A stretch of DNA of 64,000 bases from Strigamia acuminata (GCA_949358305.1 OX442315.1:11682427-11746426), one strand, 5' to 3'. Shown: positions 10,900 through 24,461, counted from the first letter of the stretch. Notes: generated from the sequence alone by a model not told the origin. Program-made: numbers and translations.

Positions 10900-12960
10900 C
10901 TACAATCCGAAAAACACATCCGAATTTATTCCCTACGATACAAAACTTCACTGCAAATCCAGAAAACACATCCGAATTTATCGCCCACGGTGCAAGACTT
11001 GCAGAAACTGAACAGCAAAATCAATAAATGAATTCGAATTTATCACCTGCTGTGCTAAACTTGTTGGAACTGCACTGCAAATTCACAACAATAAATTCAT
11101 AAAGTATATCCGAATTTATCGCCCACGAGTAAAACTGCTAATTCATAAAATGCATCTGAATTTATCGGCCAAGTTGCAAAACTTGTTGAAACTCAACTGC
11201 AAATTCCTAAAATGCATCCAAATTTATCGGCCACGGTACAAAACAAGCTTCAATCCATAAATTAAATCCAAAAAAGCATCCGAATTTATCGCTTTGTGCT
11301 AAACTTGTTGGAACTTCACTGCAAATCCACAAAACACATCCGAATTTATCGCTTGCCGTACAAAACAACACTGCAAATTCGCAAAACACATCCGATTTTA
11401 TCGCCTACCGTACAAAACTTCAATGCAAATCCACAAAACACATCCAAATTTATCGCCTACCATGCTAAACTTGATTGCAATATCACAAAACACATACGAA
11501 GTTATCGCCCACCGTGCAAAACTTGCTGGAACTACTCAGCAAAACCAAAAACGCATCCGAACTTATCGCCACGCACAAATACAACTGAAATTTGAACTGA
11601 ATATCTAAAAAAGTCATCCAAATTTATCGCCCACGCACAAATACAAGCTGAAACTACTCTGAATTCCCAAAAAAGTCATCCGAATTTATCGCCCACGCAC
11701 AAATACAACTGAAATTTGAACTGAATATCTAAAAAAGTCATCCAAATTTATCGCCCACGCACAAATACAAGCTGAAACTACTCTTAATTCCCAAAAAAGT
11801 CATCCGAATTTATCGCCCACGCACAAATACAAGCTGAAATTTGAACTGAATATCTAAAAAAGTCATCCAAATTTATCGCCCACGCACAAATACAAGCTGA
11901 AACTACTCTGAATTCCCAAAAAAGTCATCCGAATTTATTGCCCACGCACAAATACAAGCTGAAATTTGAACTGAATATCTAAAAAAGTCATCCAAATTTA
12001 TCGCCCACGCACAAATACAAGCTGAAACTACTCTGAATTCCCAAAAAAGTCATCCGAATTTATCGCCCACGCACAAATACAACTGAAATTTGAACTGAAT
12101 ATCTAAAAAAGTCATCCAAATTTATCGCCCACGCACAAATACAAGCTGAAACTACTCTTAATTCCCAAAAAAGTCATCCGAATTTATCGCCCACGCACAA
12201 ATACAAGCTAAAATTTGAACTGAATATCTAAAAAAGTCATCCAAATTTATCGCCCACGCACAAATACAAGCTGAGACTACTCTGAATACCCAAAAAAGTC
12301 ATCCGAATTTTCGCCCACGCACAAATCCAAGCTAAAACTGGACGGAATACCTCAAAAACTCAAACCTAACCCTAACCTAACCGAAACCTAACCTTAACCT
12401 AACACTAACCTAACACTAACCTAACACTAACCTAACACTAACCTAACACTAACCTAACACTAACTTAACACTAACCTAACACTAACCTAACACTAACCTA
12501 ACACTAACCTAACACTAACCTAACAATAACCTAACCCTAACCTGACCTAAGGTAACTCACAAATACAAGCTGAAACTGGACTGAATACCTAAAAAAGTCA
12601 TCCGAATTTATCGCCCACGTAGAAATAAAAGCTGAAATTGCACTGAATGTCTAAAAAAGCAATCTGAATTTATCGCCCACGCACAAATACAAGCTGAAAC
12701 TGGACGAAATATCTCAAAAACTCATCCGAATTTATCGCTCACGCAGAAATACAAGCTGAAATTGCACTGAATATCTAGCTGAAATTCTCACTGAAATTCA
12801 AGCTGAAACTGCTCTGTCGATGTGAAAACGCATCCGAATTTATCGCCCAGACATAAACACAAACTGACGAAACTGCACTAACTTGTTGAAACTTAACTGT
12901 GTAAATCGAATAAACGTATCCGAATTTATCGCTCATGATCAAAAGTCGCTTCAATCTGAA
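10900..12960. repeat. 62-bp satellite with 124-bp higher-order units
   Basis: A tandem array built on CATCCGAATTTATCGCCCAC. Between about 11,570 and 12,350 it is regular. Two 62-bp monomers alternate, one with GAAATTTGAACTGAATATCT and one with GAAACTACTCTGAATTCCC, making a 124-bp higher-order repeat. The flanks (10,900-11,570; 12,560-12,960) are older and irregular. Open frames across it are repeat by-products. Confidence 0.92.
12361..12555. repeat. Telomere-like interstitial block (CCTAA / CTAACA)
   Basis: About 195 bp of CCTAACCCTAACC and an 11-bp CTAACACTAAC repeat, the complement of the arthropod TTAGG motif with variants, interrupts the 62-bp satellite. Unlike the other telomere-like arrays in the window, it has no inverted-repeat frame that I can see. 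Confidence 0.85.
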
Positions 12961-13847
12961 CAATAAATCCAAAAAACATATTCAATTTATAGCAGGTGTG
13001 CCAAACCTGTTGAAACCGAGCTGTGTGTAAAATACAAGCTAGGACTATACCGTGTTGCATTGCTTCCATGGGCGATAAATCAGGTACTTTCCAAAGCATA
13101 ATCACCACTCACAAGTCAGAGGCATTTTAACTCCTAATTAATAGCAATCTGAAATCATAGATGGCGCCACTGTTTTCCTATCGCAAACAGTCTCTGGTCG
13201 CTCCTGCCATCTGGAGACGACTGAACGAAATAATACCGCATTGAATACCGCCCAAAAATTACTTATCATCAAACACTGACGATTTACGTAAAACAATGTC
13301 TTCGTTTTTACTCGGCGAGAGATTAAGGACAATTTTTTGAACGATGTTTGAACGTTTGGAGCAACTCATTTGAGATTTTATTTTAACTGTATTCTATTTT
13401 TTTGTAAATTAAATTTTTGCTCTATTCTCTCGATTTTTGGTTTCGCCAGCTTGTGCGTTGCGGAATATTTGTACAAATTGTTTGTGAATTTTTCAATTAT
13501 CATTGAAATATTTTTTGTTCATAATTAATAAAAGCAAAATCAGAATAAACTCGTTATGTTTATATTTTATTTAGCTCTTTAAGCATTTCCATCTTCCTTT
13601 TAAAATATTCTTTGCTTCTTCCTCGCACTTTTCCTTCTGTTTTGTGAACATATTCAACCACGAACGTCATGTTCGTGATTCAATGACCACGATTCAAATA
13701 AATTTATTTCACTTCTATGACAGCAATTTATTCAAAAACATTTAATTAACCGTCAACAATATCCATTTTTGTCTATGGTTTGGCCAAATTTAGCATTAAT
13801 TTAAAATCACACATTGCAGAACTCCACCTTCTATTTTATTTTAATGT
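12961..13847. other. Spacer without a recognised gene
   Basis: Unique AT-rich sequence between the satellite and the 27-bp repeat. I see no coding frame with a recognisable domain and no clear transposon ends. Confidence 0.5.
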
Positions 13848-13960
13848 TATTCTTTTTTGTTGCTTTAATTTTGTTATTCTTTTTTGTTGCTTTTATTTTG
13901 TTACTCTTTTTTGTTGCTTTTATTTTGTTACTCTTTTTTGTTGCTTTTATTTTGTTTTTC
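13848..13960. repeat. 27-bp minisatellite
   Basis: About four copies of a T-rich unit such as TTATTTTGTTACTCTTTTTT followed by GTTGCTT. Its length is a multiple of three, so several frames stay open. Confidence 0.85.
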
Positions 13961-14105
13961 ATTTTTCTTGTTCTATTTCTTATTTTTCTTCTTATCATTC
14001 TTTTGTTTTACACCTCTTTTTGCAAACTGTGGTACAATTTTCTCTAGAATTTTAAAACAAAAATTACACAATCTCAAAACAAGTAAAATAAAACAAATAA
14101 AATAA

Positions 14106-14225
14106 AAAACAGCAAATGCTTCATTGATGACGACATCCACTGCTTCATTGATGATGACATCCACTGCTTCATTGATGACGACATCCAATGCTTCATTGAC
14201 GGCTTCATTGACGGCTTCATTGACG
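14106..14225. repeat. 24-bp repeat CTTCATTGATGACGACATCC
   Basis: Five to six copies of a 24-bp unit. On the minus strand it reads as a repeated VINEAVDV-like peptide, preceded by an acceptor-like TTTAG at 14,228. It could be one repeat-derived exon, but no gene around it is recognisable. Confidence 0.7.
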
Positions 14226-14289
14226 ACCCTAAATTCCACAAGAACAAAATAAAATTAATAATCAACAATAAAACATTAATTTAAATAAA

Positions 14290-17200
14290 TTACCTGTAGA
14301 AATCCGAATCGACCACCAGCTCAAACACAAACGCAAGCTAGTTTAACACAAATTAGCATTACTCGAGCTGAGTTCTTTTTGCGCCACTGTGTGAAGCCAA
14401 GTGTAATCACCTTTTCAACATTACTCTTCCATTTGGGTAATTCACAGCATGTCCCTCGTTTGAGTTCTATTGCTGATACCCGTGAAAATCACTTGACCGC
14501 GCATAAAAGACGATAGTGAGTGGTGGCTAACAATGCTCGGCTGCATATAGCGAGGTATAGCGCCTTGGTCTTGCCTATCACATATCAATTTACGCGCAGC
14601 GGTAGCGCCTTTTACTGTAGGACCAACTACCAACTTCTTTGGAAGCGCCTTTTATCTTAGGACCAACTTCCCTGGAAGCACCTTTTATCTTAGGATCAAC
14701 TTCCCCGGAAGCACCTTTTATCTTAGGATCAACTTCCTCCCAGACTCAATGCCAAACTGTGAAAAACATCATTACTTGCAATTTGTGGGATCCATCCATT
14801 GCTGTCAAAAGAAACAAAAAAATAAAATTAATAACCAACAATAAATAAAACATTAATTTAAATAAATTACCTGTAGAAATCTGCGTAGTGGTAAAATCCT
14901 TTTTCATCAGCAAACGCAAGCTAGTTTAACACAAATTAGCATTACTCGAGCTGAGTTCTTTTTGCGCCACTGTGTGAAGCCAAGTGTAATCACCTTTTCA
15001 ACATTACTCTTCCATTTGGGTAATTCTTAGCATGTCCCTCGTTTCAGTTCTATTGCTGCTACCCGTGAAAATCACTTGACCGTGGCCGCGGAAGCGCCTT
15101 TTACTTTAGGACCAACTTCCCTGGAAGCGCCTTTCATCTTAGGACCAACTTCCTCCCAGACTCAATGCCAAAATGTAAAAAACATCATTATTTGTTCCTT
15201 TTTCCTTAATGAGCGTAATGACCAAGACGGGTTCCGAAACCAAAGATAATCACCTTTTTTTGAACCACTTTGCCCATTGGTCAAATGCCAATTCCTCACG
15301 AGTTGCCAGTTCGTGTTGGTCAAATGCCAATTCGTGAAAATCATTAAAATTCATTGAAAATCATTTCCCGGTTGGCGTGTCCCTCCCCTGGGACGTGTCC
15401 CCCCCCTGGGACTACTTGACTTAGTCAAATATGCCTGTAAGTGTGTGGTCACTTTTACCCGGTCTACGGAAGGTCCTTCTAGGCAGGACCGTCCTCCCAG
15501 TCTATTGATCACCAGCTCAAGCACAAACGCAAGCTAGTTTAACACAAATTAGCATTACTCGAGCTGAGTTCTTTTTGCGCCAACGTGTGAAGCCAAGTGT
15601 AATCACCTTTTCAACATTATTCTTCCATTTGGGTAATTCACAGCATGTCCCTCGTTTGAGTTCTATTGCTGATACCCGTAAAAATCACTTGACTGCGCAT
15701 AAAAGACGATAGTGAGTGGTGGCTAACAATGCTCGGCTGCATATAGCGAGGTATAGCGCCTTGGTCTTGCCTATCACATATCAATTTACACGCAGCGATA
15801 GCGCCTTTTACTGTAGGACCAACTACCAACTTCTTTGGAAGCGCCTTTTATCTTAGGACCAACTTCCCCGGAAGCACCTTTTATCTTAGGATCAACTTCC
15901 TCCCAGACTCAATGCCAAACTGTGAAAAACATCATTACTTGCAATTTGCGGGATCCATCCATTGCTTTTTACGCCACTGTTCGAAGCCAAGTGTAATCAC
16001 CTTTTCAACATTACTCTTCCATTTGGGTAATTCACAGCATGTTCCTCGTTTGAGTTCTATTGCTGCTACCCGTGAAAATCACTTGACCGTGCACGCCACA
16101 CGTGTAAGTTTGGCAAGCGGAAGCGCCTTTTACTTTAGGACCAACTTCCCTGGAAGCGCCTTTCATCTTAGGACCAACTTCCTCCCAGACTCAATGCCAA
16201 AAGGTGAAAAACATCATTACTTGCAATTTGCGGGATCCATCCATTGCTGCCGAAAGAAACAAGAAAAAATAAAATTAATAACCAACAATAAATAAAACAT
16301 TAATTTCAATAAATTACCTGTAGAAATCTGCGTAGTGGTAAAATTCTTTTTCGTCACAAACGCAAGCTAGTTTAACACAAATTAGCATTACTCGAGCTGA
16401 GTTCTTTTTGAGCCAATGTGTGAAACCAAGTGTAATCACCTTTTCAACATTACTCTTCCATTTGGGTAATTCACAGCATGTCCCTCGTTTGAGTTCTATT
16501 GCTGATACCCGTGAAAATCACTTGACCGCGCATAAAAGACGATAGTGAGTGGTGGCTAACAATGCTCGGCTGCATATAGCGAAGTATAGCGCCTTGGTCT
16601 TGCCTATCACATATCAATTTACGCGCAGCGGTAGCGCCTTTTACTGTAGGACCAACTACCAACTTCTTTGGAAGCGCCTTTTATCTTAGGACCAACTTCC
16701 CCGGAAGCACCTTTTATCTTAGGATCAACTTCCTCCCAGACTCAATGCCAAACTGTGAAAAACATCATTACTTGCAATTTGTGGGATCCATCCATTGCTG
16801 TCAAAAGAAACAAAAAATTAAAATTAATAACCAACAATAAATAAAACATTAATTTAAATAAATTACCTGTAGAAATCTGCGTAGTAGTAAAATCCTTTTT
16901 CATCAGCAAACGCAAGCTAGTTTAACACAAATTAGCATTACTCGAGCTGAGTTCTTTTTGCGCCACTGTGTGAAGCCAAGTGTAATCACCTTTTCAACAT
17001 TACTCTTCCATTTGGGTAATTCTTAGCATGTCCCTCGTTTGAGTTCTATTGCTGATACCCGTGAAAATCACTTGACCGTGCACGCCACACGTGTTAGTTT
17101 GGCAGAAGCGGTAGCGCCTTTTACTGTAGGACCAACTACCAACTTCTTTGGAAGCGCCTTTTATCTTAGGACCAACTTCCCCGGAAGCACCTTTTATCTT

Positions 17201-20030
17201 AGGATCAACTTCCCCGGAAGCACCTTTTATCTTAGGATCAACTTCCTCTCAGACTCAATGCCAAACTGTGAAAAACATCATTACTTGCAATTTGTGGGTC
17301 CCATCCATTGCTGTCAAAAGAAACAAAAAATAAAATTAATAACCAACAATAAATAAAACATTAATTTAAATAAATTACCTGTAGAAATCTGCGTAGTGGT
17401 AAAATCCTTTTTCACCAGCAAACGCAAGCTAGTTTAACACAAATTAGCATTACTCAAGCTGAGTTCTTTTTGCGCCACTGTGTGAAGCCAAGTGTAATCA
17501 CCTTTTCAACATTACTCTTCCATTTGGGTAATTCACAGCATGTCCCTCGTTTGAGTTCTACTGCTGATACCCGTGAAAATCACTTGACCGCGCATAAAAG
17601 ACGATAGTGAGTGGTGGCTAACAATGCTCGGCTGCATATAGCGAGGTATAGCGCCTTGGTCTTGCCTATCACATATCAATTTACGCGCAGCGGTAGCGCC
17701 TTTTACTGTAGGACCAACTACCAACTTCTTTGGAAGCGCCTTTTATCTTAGGACCAACTTCCCTGGAAGCACCTTTTATCTTAGGATCAACTTCCCCGGA
17801 AGCACCTTTTATCTTAGGATCAACTTCCTCCCAGACTCAATGCCAAACTGTGAAAAACATCATTACTTGCAATTTGTGGGATCCATCCATTGCTGTCAAA
17901 AGAAACAAAAAAATAAAATTAATAACCAACAATAAATAAAACATTAATTTAAATAAATTACCTGTAGAAATCTGCGTAGTGGTAAAATCCTTTTTCATCA
18001 GCAAACGCAAGCTAGTTTAACACAAATTAGCATTACTCGAGCTGAGTTCTTTTTGCGCCACTGTGTGAAGCCAAGTGTAATCACCTTTTCAACATTACTC
18101 TTCCATTTGGGTAATTCTTAGCATGTCCCTCGTTTCAGTTCTATTGCTGCTACCCGTGAAAATCACTTGACCGTGGCCGCGGAAGCGCCTTTTACTTTAG
18201 GACCAACTTCCCTGGAAGCGCCTTTCATCTTAGGACCAACTTCCTCCCAGACTCAATGCCAAAATGTAAAAAACATCATTATTTGTTCCTTTTTCCTTAA
18301 TGAGCGTAATGACCAAGACGGGTTCCGAAACCAAAGATAATCACCTTTTTTTGAACCACTTTGCCCATTGGTCAAATGCCAATTCCTCACGAGTTGCCAG
18401 TTCGTGTTGGTCAAATGCCAATTCGTGAAAATCATTAAAATTCATTGAAAATCATTTCCCGGTTGGCGTGTCCCTCCCCTGGGACGTGTCCCCCCCCTGG
18501 GACTACTTGACTTAGTCAAATATGCCTGTAAGTGTGTGGTCACTTTTACCCGGTCTACGGAAGGTCCTTCTAGGCAGGACCGTCCTCCCAGTCTATTGAT
18601 CACCAGCTCAAGCACAAACGCAAGCTAGTTTAACACAAATTAGCATTACTCGAGCTGAGTTCTTTTTGCGCCAACGTGTGAAGCCAAGTGTAATCACCTT
18701 TTCAACATTATTCTTCCATTTGGGTAATTCACAGCATGTCCCTCGTTTGAGTTCTATTGCTGATACCCGTGAAAATCACTTGACTGCGCATAAAAGACGA
18801 TAGTGAGTGGTGGCTAACAATGCTCGGCTGCATATAGCGAGGTATAGCGCCTTGGTCTTGCCTATCACATATCAATTTACACGCAGCGATAGCGCCTTTT
18901 ACTGTAGGACCAACTACCAACTTCTTTGGAAGCGCCTTTTATCTTAGGACCAACTTCCCCGGAAGCACCTTTTATCTTAGGATCAACTTCCTCCCAGACT
19001 CAATGCCAAACTGTGAAAAACATCATTACTTGCAATTTGCGGGATCCATCCATTGCTTTTTACGCCACTGTTCGAAGCCAAGTGTAATCACCTTTTCAAC
19101 ATTACTCTTCCATTTGGGTAATTCACAGCATGTTCCTCGTTTGAGTTCTATTGCTGCTACCCGTGAAAATCACTTGACCGTGCACGCCACACGTGTTAGT
19201 TTGGCAGAAGCGGTAGCGCCTTTTACTGTAGGACCAACTACCAACTTCTTTGGAAGCGCCTTTTATCTTAGGACCAACTTCCCCGGAAGCACCTTTTATC
19301 TTAGGATCAACTTCCCTGGAAGCACCTTTTATCTTAGGATCAACTTCCTCTCAGACTCAATGCCAAACTGTGAAAAACATCATTACTTGCAATTTGTGGG
19401 TCCCATCCATTGCTGTCAAAAGAAACAAAAAATAAAATTAATAACCAACAATAAATAAAACATTAATTTAAATAAATTACCTGTAGAAATCTGCGTAGTG
19501 GTAAAATCCTTTTTCATCAGCAAACGCAAGCTAGTTTAACACAAATTAGCATTACTCGAGCTGAGTTCTTTTTGCGCCACTGTGTGAAGCCAAGTGTAAT
19601 CACCTTTTCAACATTACTCTTCCATTTGGGTAATTCACAGCATGTCCCTCGTTTGAGTTCTATTGCTGATACCCGTGAAAATCACTTGACCGCGCATAAA
19701 AGACGATAGTGAGTGGTGGCTAACAATGCTCGGCTGCATATAGCGAAGTATAGCGCCTTGGTCTTGCCTATCACATATCAATTTACGCGCAGCGGTAGCG
19801 CCTTTTACTGTAGGACCAACTACCAACTTCTTTGGAAGCGCCTTTTATCTTAGGACCAACTTCCCCGGAAGCACCTTTTATCTTAGGACCAACTTCCCCG
19901 GAAGCACCTTTTATCTTAGGATCAACTTCCTCCCAGACTCAATGCCAAACTGTGAAAAACATCATTGCTTGCAATTTGCGGATCCCATCCATTGTTGTCG
20001 AAAGAAACAAGAAAAAATAAACATTATCAA
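14290..20030. repeat. Nested segmental duplications (~1-kb modules, 3,091-bp larger unit)
   Basis: The motif GCTAGTTTAACACAAATTAG recurs about nine times (near 14,335, 14,928, 15,533, 16,366, 16,915, 17,428, 18,010, 18,624 and 19,530). Each is followed by a shared module with GTGTAATCACCTTTTCAAC and by 33-bp repeats (GGAAGCGCCTTTTATCTTAG...). A larger 3,091-bp block is itself duplicated (14,442 matches 17,533; 15,638 matches 18,729). The second copy lacks 989 bp relative to the first, joining 15.9-16.1-kb-like to 17.1-17.4-kb-like sequence. Short conserved frames of about 60 residues recur in all copies but have no recognisable domain. Confidence 0.9.
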
Positions 20031-21357
20031 TTTAAACAAATTACTTTTAGAAATCTGCAACTTCACGCGACGTGTTGCACAAAAGCCAAAATCCATGGAA
20101 TGAGGCAGCAAGCGGTCGACCATTGGGTTTATGTGCTCTTTTGCATATTGCGTATCGAATTCGTGTTTCCAGGTCGTCACTTGGAGACACGAATTCGATC
20201 AAAGACTTGCAAAACATTTATTCTTCTAACTTTTGCAGACATTACATACACAAATCAGTCTCCAAACGGCAGCAATTAATTTCCCTGAAAAAAAGAAAAA
20301 TAACAAACGAACAAACAACTTATTAATGGCAAAACATCCACGGTGTAATGCCATGCAAATAACATTACATGTCCTAATCGTGTTTCTTTTTACATACTCA
20401 TGGTATAACATTAAGCCAGTATGAAACATACTTCTTCTGAAAAACATTGCAGATATAAATCGACCTGCAAAAAGAAAAAATCGTGACGCGCGCTTGAAAA
20501 CTTTTCATGCCCCAACCCCAACTATTAAAATTCAATTGAAAACATTTCTGCATTCCTTCCATCCAAGTGTGACACATCAAATCATTAAATTGAGCCTGTA
20601 GGAAAAATAATTAAATTTCTTTTCAAATTTTAGTAATCAACAAGTATTTCTTAATTCGTATTCACAGAAATGTTTCTAATTTACCAAGTTGGTTGCCAAT
20701 GGTTGCTGCTGTTCTAGGCCATTACGTCACGTTTCGCTGCTCTTCTTCCTACAATGCAGTCTCGTTCTTATTTCCTGTCTTACGATCGGACTTACAACCA
20801 GTAGTTACGTCACTTCCGGGTAACGAATCGTAATACCGCTGGAAAGAGAAAAAAATAAAAATAAATAAACCAACAATTTATTAATGTCAAATTAAAAACA
20901 TTTGAGAAAAATTGTGACAAGTATGGCCGTGCAGGAACTCTACATAAAGAAAGGACGCCTCAAATCTGTAGAAAAAATAAATTTCTTTTGCAATTTTAGT
21001 ATTCATAAGCCTATCGTATTTCACATTTAATTCAAAGCGAAATTTATTTACCCAAGTGTGTGTGCTGATGAACACACTCAGCCGCCATTTGTTCGAATTA
21101 CTAAGTTTCTTGAAAATTAAAAATTAAAAATACCAAAATTCATTAAGGAATTTCCTAAAATATTGATAAATTTAAAAAGTGCACTTACCAATCTACATTT
21201 TGAAGCTCAGGAAACTTTATTCCTCATCAAGGCGAGGAGAGATTCGATTTCACCGTGGTCCGCCTTCTGGTAGAAAAAAAAAACTAAAAATGCCAAAAAT
21301 CGTTATAAATCTTAATTGTAGTTTAGATAAACAAACTCAAATTCCCACCTCGAACTG
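20031..21357. other. Degenerate flank of the 4-kb units with exon-like cassettes
   Basis: Diverged copies of pieces found in the 4-kb units: a CCAATGGTTGCTGCTGTTCTAG segment near 20,695; minus-strand exon-like pieces ending in GTAAGT or GTAAAT near 21,185 and 21,055; and a hairpin at 20,155-20,198 (CGAATTCGTGTTTCCA / TGGAGACACGAATTCG). No protein gene can be read. Confidence 0.55.
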
Positions 21358-21843
21358 AGTAGATGGCTGAAGATTAATTCTCAATATACCACCCAATGGT
21401 TGCCATTGACATCGCGTCAGACTGCATACTGTTCTACTTCCCACAATGCAATCTGGTTCTTACCTGCGGTCGCTGTGATTGGCTCAGAACTGGCTTAGTT
21501 CTGAGCCACTTCTCTGCAATCCGCATGTGCATGATCTTTCTCATCAAGACTAGGATATTGTGAATTTGATATTATTATTATTACTAACCCCAAGGGCCAT
21601 GTTTGAATTCAGGCATCGTTTACTGTGCTTTTCAAAAATATTAAAATATGGCTGATTCATTAAATTATTTCCAATATTTTTGTTAAATTTGGAAAATATA
21701 CTTACACATTTTGAACATCTAGGGACTTCATTTCCCATCTTGAAGTTGTGGATGGCTCAGAATCAAATCTCTAAAAATGGCTCTGAGATTTATTTTCAAT
21801 GTGGTCTGCTTTCTGTTTTAAAAAAAAGAAATTTTATAATTTT

Positions 21844-22541
21844 ATGAGAAAAATTGGGAATTTTACGAGAAAAATTGGGAATTTTACGAGAAAAATTGGG
21901 AATTTTACGAGAAAAATTGGGAATTTTACGAGAAAAATTGGGAATTTTACGAGAAAAATTGGGAATTTTACGAGAAAAATTGGGAATTTTTGCGAAAAAA
22001 ATTGGGAAATTTTCCGAAAAAAATTGGGAATTTTGCGAGAAAAATTGGGAATTTTGCGAGAAAAATTGGGAATTTTACGAGAAAAATTGGGAATTTTACG
22101 AGAAAAATTGGGAATTTTACGAGAAAAATTGGGAATTTTACGAGAAAAATTGGGAATTTTACGAGAAAAATTGGGAATTTTACGAGAAAAATTGGGAATT
22201 TTACGAGAAAAATTGGGAATTTTACGAGAAAAATTGGGAATTTTACGAGAAAAATTGGGAATTTTACGAGAAAAATTGGGAATTTTACGAGAAAAATTGG
22301 GAATTTTACGAGAAAAATTGGGAATTTTACGAGAAAAATTGGGAATTTTACGAGAAAAATTGGGAATTTTACGAGAAAAATTGGGAATTTTACGAGAAAA
22401 ATTGGGAATTTTACGAGAAAAATTGGGAAGTTTACGAGAAAAATTGGGAATTTTACGAGAAAAATTGGGAATTTTACGAGAAAAATTGGGAATTTTACGA
22501 GAAAAATTGGAAAGTTTACGAGAAAAATTGGGAATTTTTCT
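21844..22541. repeat. 21-bp minisatellite, unit A (about 33 copies)
   Basis: Tandem copies of GAGAAAAATTGGGAATTTTAC with a few variants (GCGAAAAAAATTGGG, GGGAAGTTTAC). The 21-bp length keeps several frames open on both strands. The long apparent proteins with a KLGILRE-type heptapeptide repeat are therefore artefacts unless transcription and translation are shown. Confidence 0.97.
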
Positions 22542-22886
22542 TGCAATTCTAATCTGGCTGTGAGTTTCGGTTAAATAAAATTTTTTTAAAAAATCGATAT
22601 TTCAATTTTTTTTCGATTTTAATCATTTTTTCGTGTTTTTACGCCGATTAAACCTGATATTAAATGATTTCTACACAGACTGAGCCCTATTATTACACGG
22701 TTTAACACTGTTTAACCCCGATAATACACGTTTTACGTTGTCAGACGACAGTTGTCAGTTAACACTACTATAGATGCTTCACTGCATCAAAATTAACAAA
22801 TACATATGATGTTTTTACTTTTAATATTTTTTTTGGTTTAACTTTGAAAAAGTTTACTTTAAAATAATGTGAAACTATTGTTAAAA

Positions 22887-23015
22887 GGTATCGTACTGCC
22901 TCATTTAAACCCCCGGGTTCATTCAAACGCCGGGCCCGAATAAACGCCGGGGCTTCGGCGGCGTTTATTGCACCGCGCGCCGCCCCGAACCGACTTTACC
23001 GGGAGGGGGTCGGTA
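22887..23015. mobile_element. GC-rich 121-bp insertion with GGTA target duplication (unit A; also 27,297-27,425 and 31,327-31,455)
   Basis: The insertion 22,891-23,011 (TCGTACTGCC...GGAGGGGGTC) is flanked by GGTA on both sides. The paralogous segment 1.3 kb downstream (GTTAAAGGTATTTGAATAC around 24,220) preserves the empty site. Inside is a hairpin with an 11-bp stem (AATAAACGCCG / CGGCGTTTATT, 22,939-22,969). It is sharply GC-rich against AT-rich flanks. Confidence 0.8.
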
Positions 23016-24461
23016 TTTCAAAACTTTACAAAATATTTTTAATAACTTATTATAAAAACGTGTGAACTCATGTAAAATTCGGATAGAATAATGCAAAAAC
23101 GTCTAAAATCGGGTTCAAACCGTGTAAAATCGTGCTCCATCGAGTTCAAACTGTATAAGAATGCGCAAAAACATACAAAATGATTAAAATCGAAAAAAAA
23201 ATTGATAAAACTGTAAGACGTATTAAAAACGGGAGGACACTACGTTAAACCAGTTGGAAAAAATAAATTTCTTTTGAAAATTTATTATTCATATTTAATA
23301 TTCATATTCATATTCATATTCACATTTAATTTGAGGCAAAATTTATTCACCCAAGTATATGTGCTCATGAACAGACTCGTTCGAATTCAGCAAGTTTCGT
23401 AAAAATTAAAAATACCGAAATTCATTAAATTATTTCCTAAAAACCTCAATAACACACGTTTTTAAATCTTTCTACATTCCTTCCAAGCAAGTATCGCCGT
23501 GCAGGATCACTACACAAAGAAGGGGCGCCTAAAATCTTTACAATAAGCTTGTAGAAAAAATAAATCTCTTTTAAAATTTTAATATTCAACCAGCATATCT
23601 TAATTCGTATTGAATTTGAGACGGAATTTACCTCGATTTATAAAGTGATTAAGTTGTAAATAATAAATTTTTTAAGATTTACTTACACAAGTGTGTGTTT
23701 GTGCATTTCCTCGTCGAACTCGAACATGTCGACGAAGGCCAATTGTGGTGTCATTATGGCGGCTGTATAGTTGGATATTTAATCTGAAATAAAGAGGAAA
23801 GCAAATTAAATACACAATTTACACAAAAATATTTAAAATAATAAATTTTCAAAGGAAAATATATATTTTTATTAATATTTTTCTTATTTTTCCTTTTCTC
23901 CCCCATTATTCATGTAAAATTCCAAATTATTCTTGCAATTCTAATCGGGCTGGAAGTTTTACTTGTAGGTGAATAAAAGTTTTCAAAAAATCAATAATTT
24001 AATTTTTTTCCATGCTTTTACAACTGTTTAATCTCAATAACACACGTTTTAAAACTTTTTACGTTGTCAGACGACAGCCGTCACTCAGTTAACACTAGAT
24101 GCTTCACTGCATCACAAATTACAAATACCGCATACCGGTATGATGTTTTTACTCTTAATATTTTTTTTGGTTTAACTTTGAAAAAGTTTACTTTAAAATA
24201 ATGTGAAACTATTGTTAAAGGTATTTGAATACTTTTCAAGAATTTTTTAATAAATTATTATAAAAACGTGTGAACTCATGTAAAATTCGGATAGAATAAA
24301 AATCGTGCTATACCAAGTTCAAACAGTGTAAAATTGCGCTATATCGGGTTCAAACAGTGTAAGAATGCTCAAAAGCATGACAAAATGATTAAAATCGGTA
24401 AAAAAAATCGAAAATCAAAAATCGAAAAAATGTATTATAAACGGAAGGACACCACATTAAA

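Noticed and set aside
12361-12555. A true chromosome end
   Set aside because: The telomere-like block is degenerate, only ~195 bp long, and followed by the same satellite and many genes.
14442-19826. Recurrent ~63-codon minus-strand frame starting MVVGPTVKGA and the plus-strand MEAPFILGPTS frame as genes
   Set aside because: They occur once per duplicated module, lack any recognisable domain, and the plus-strand frame is the 33-bp subrepeat; conservation is explained by recent duplication.
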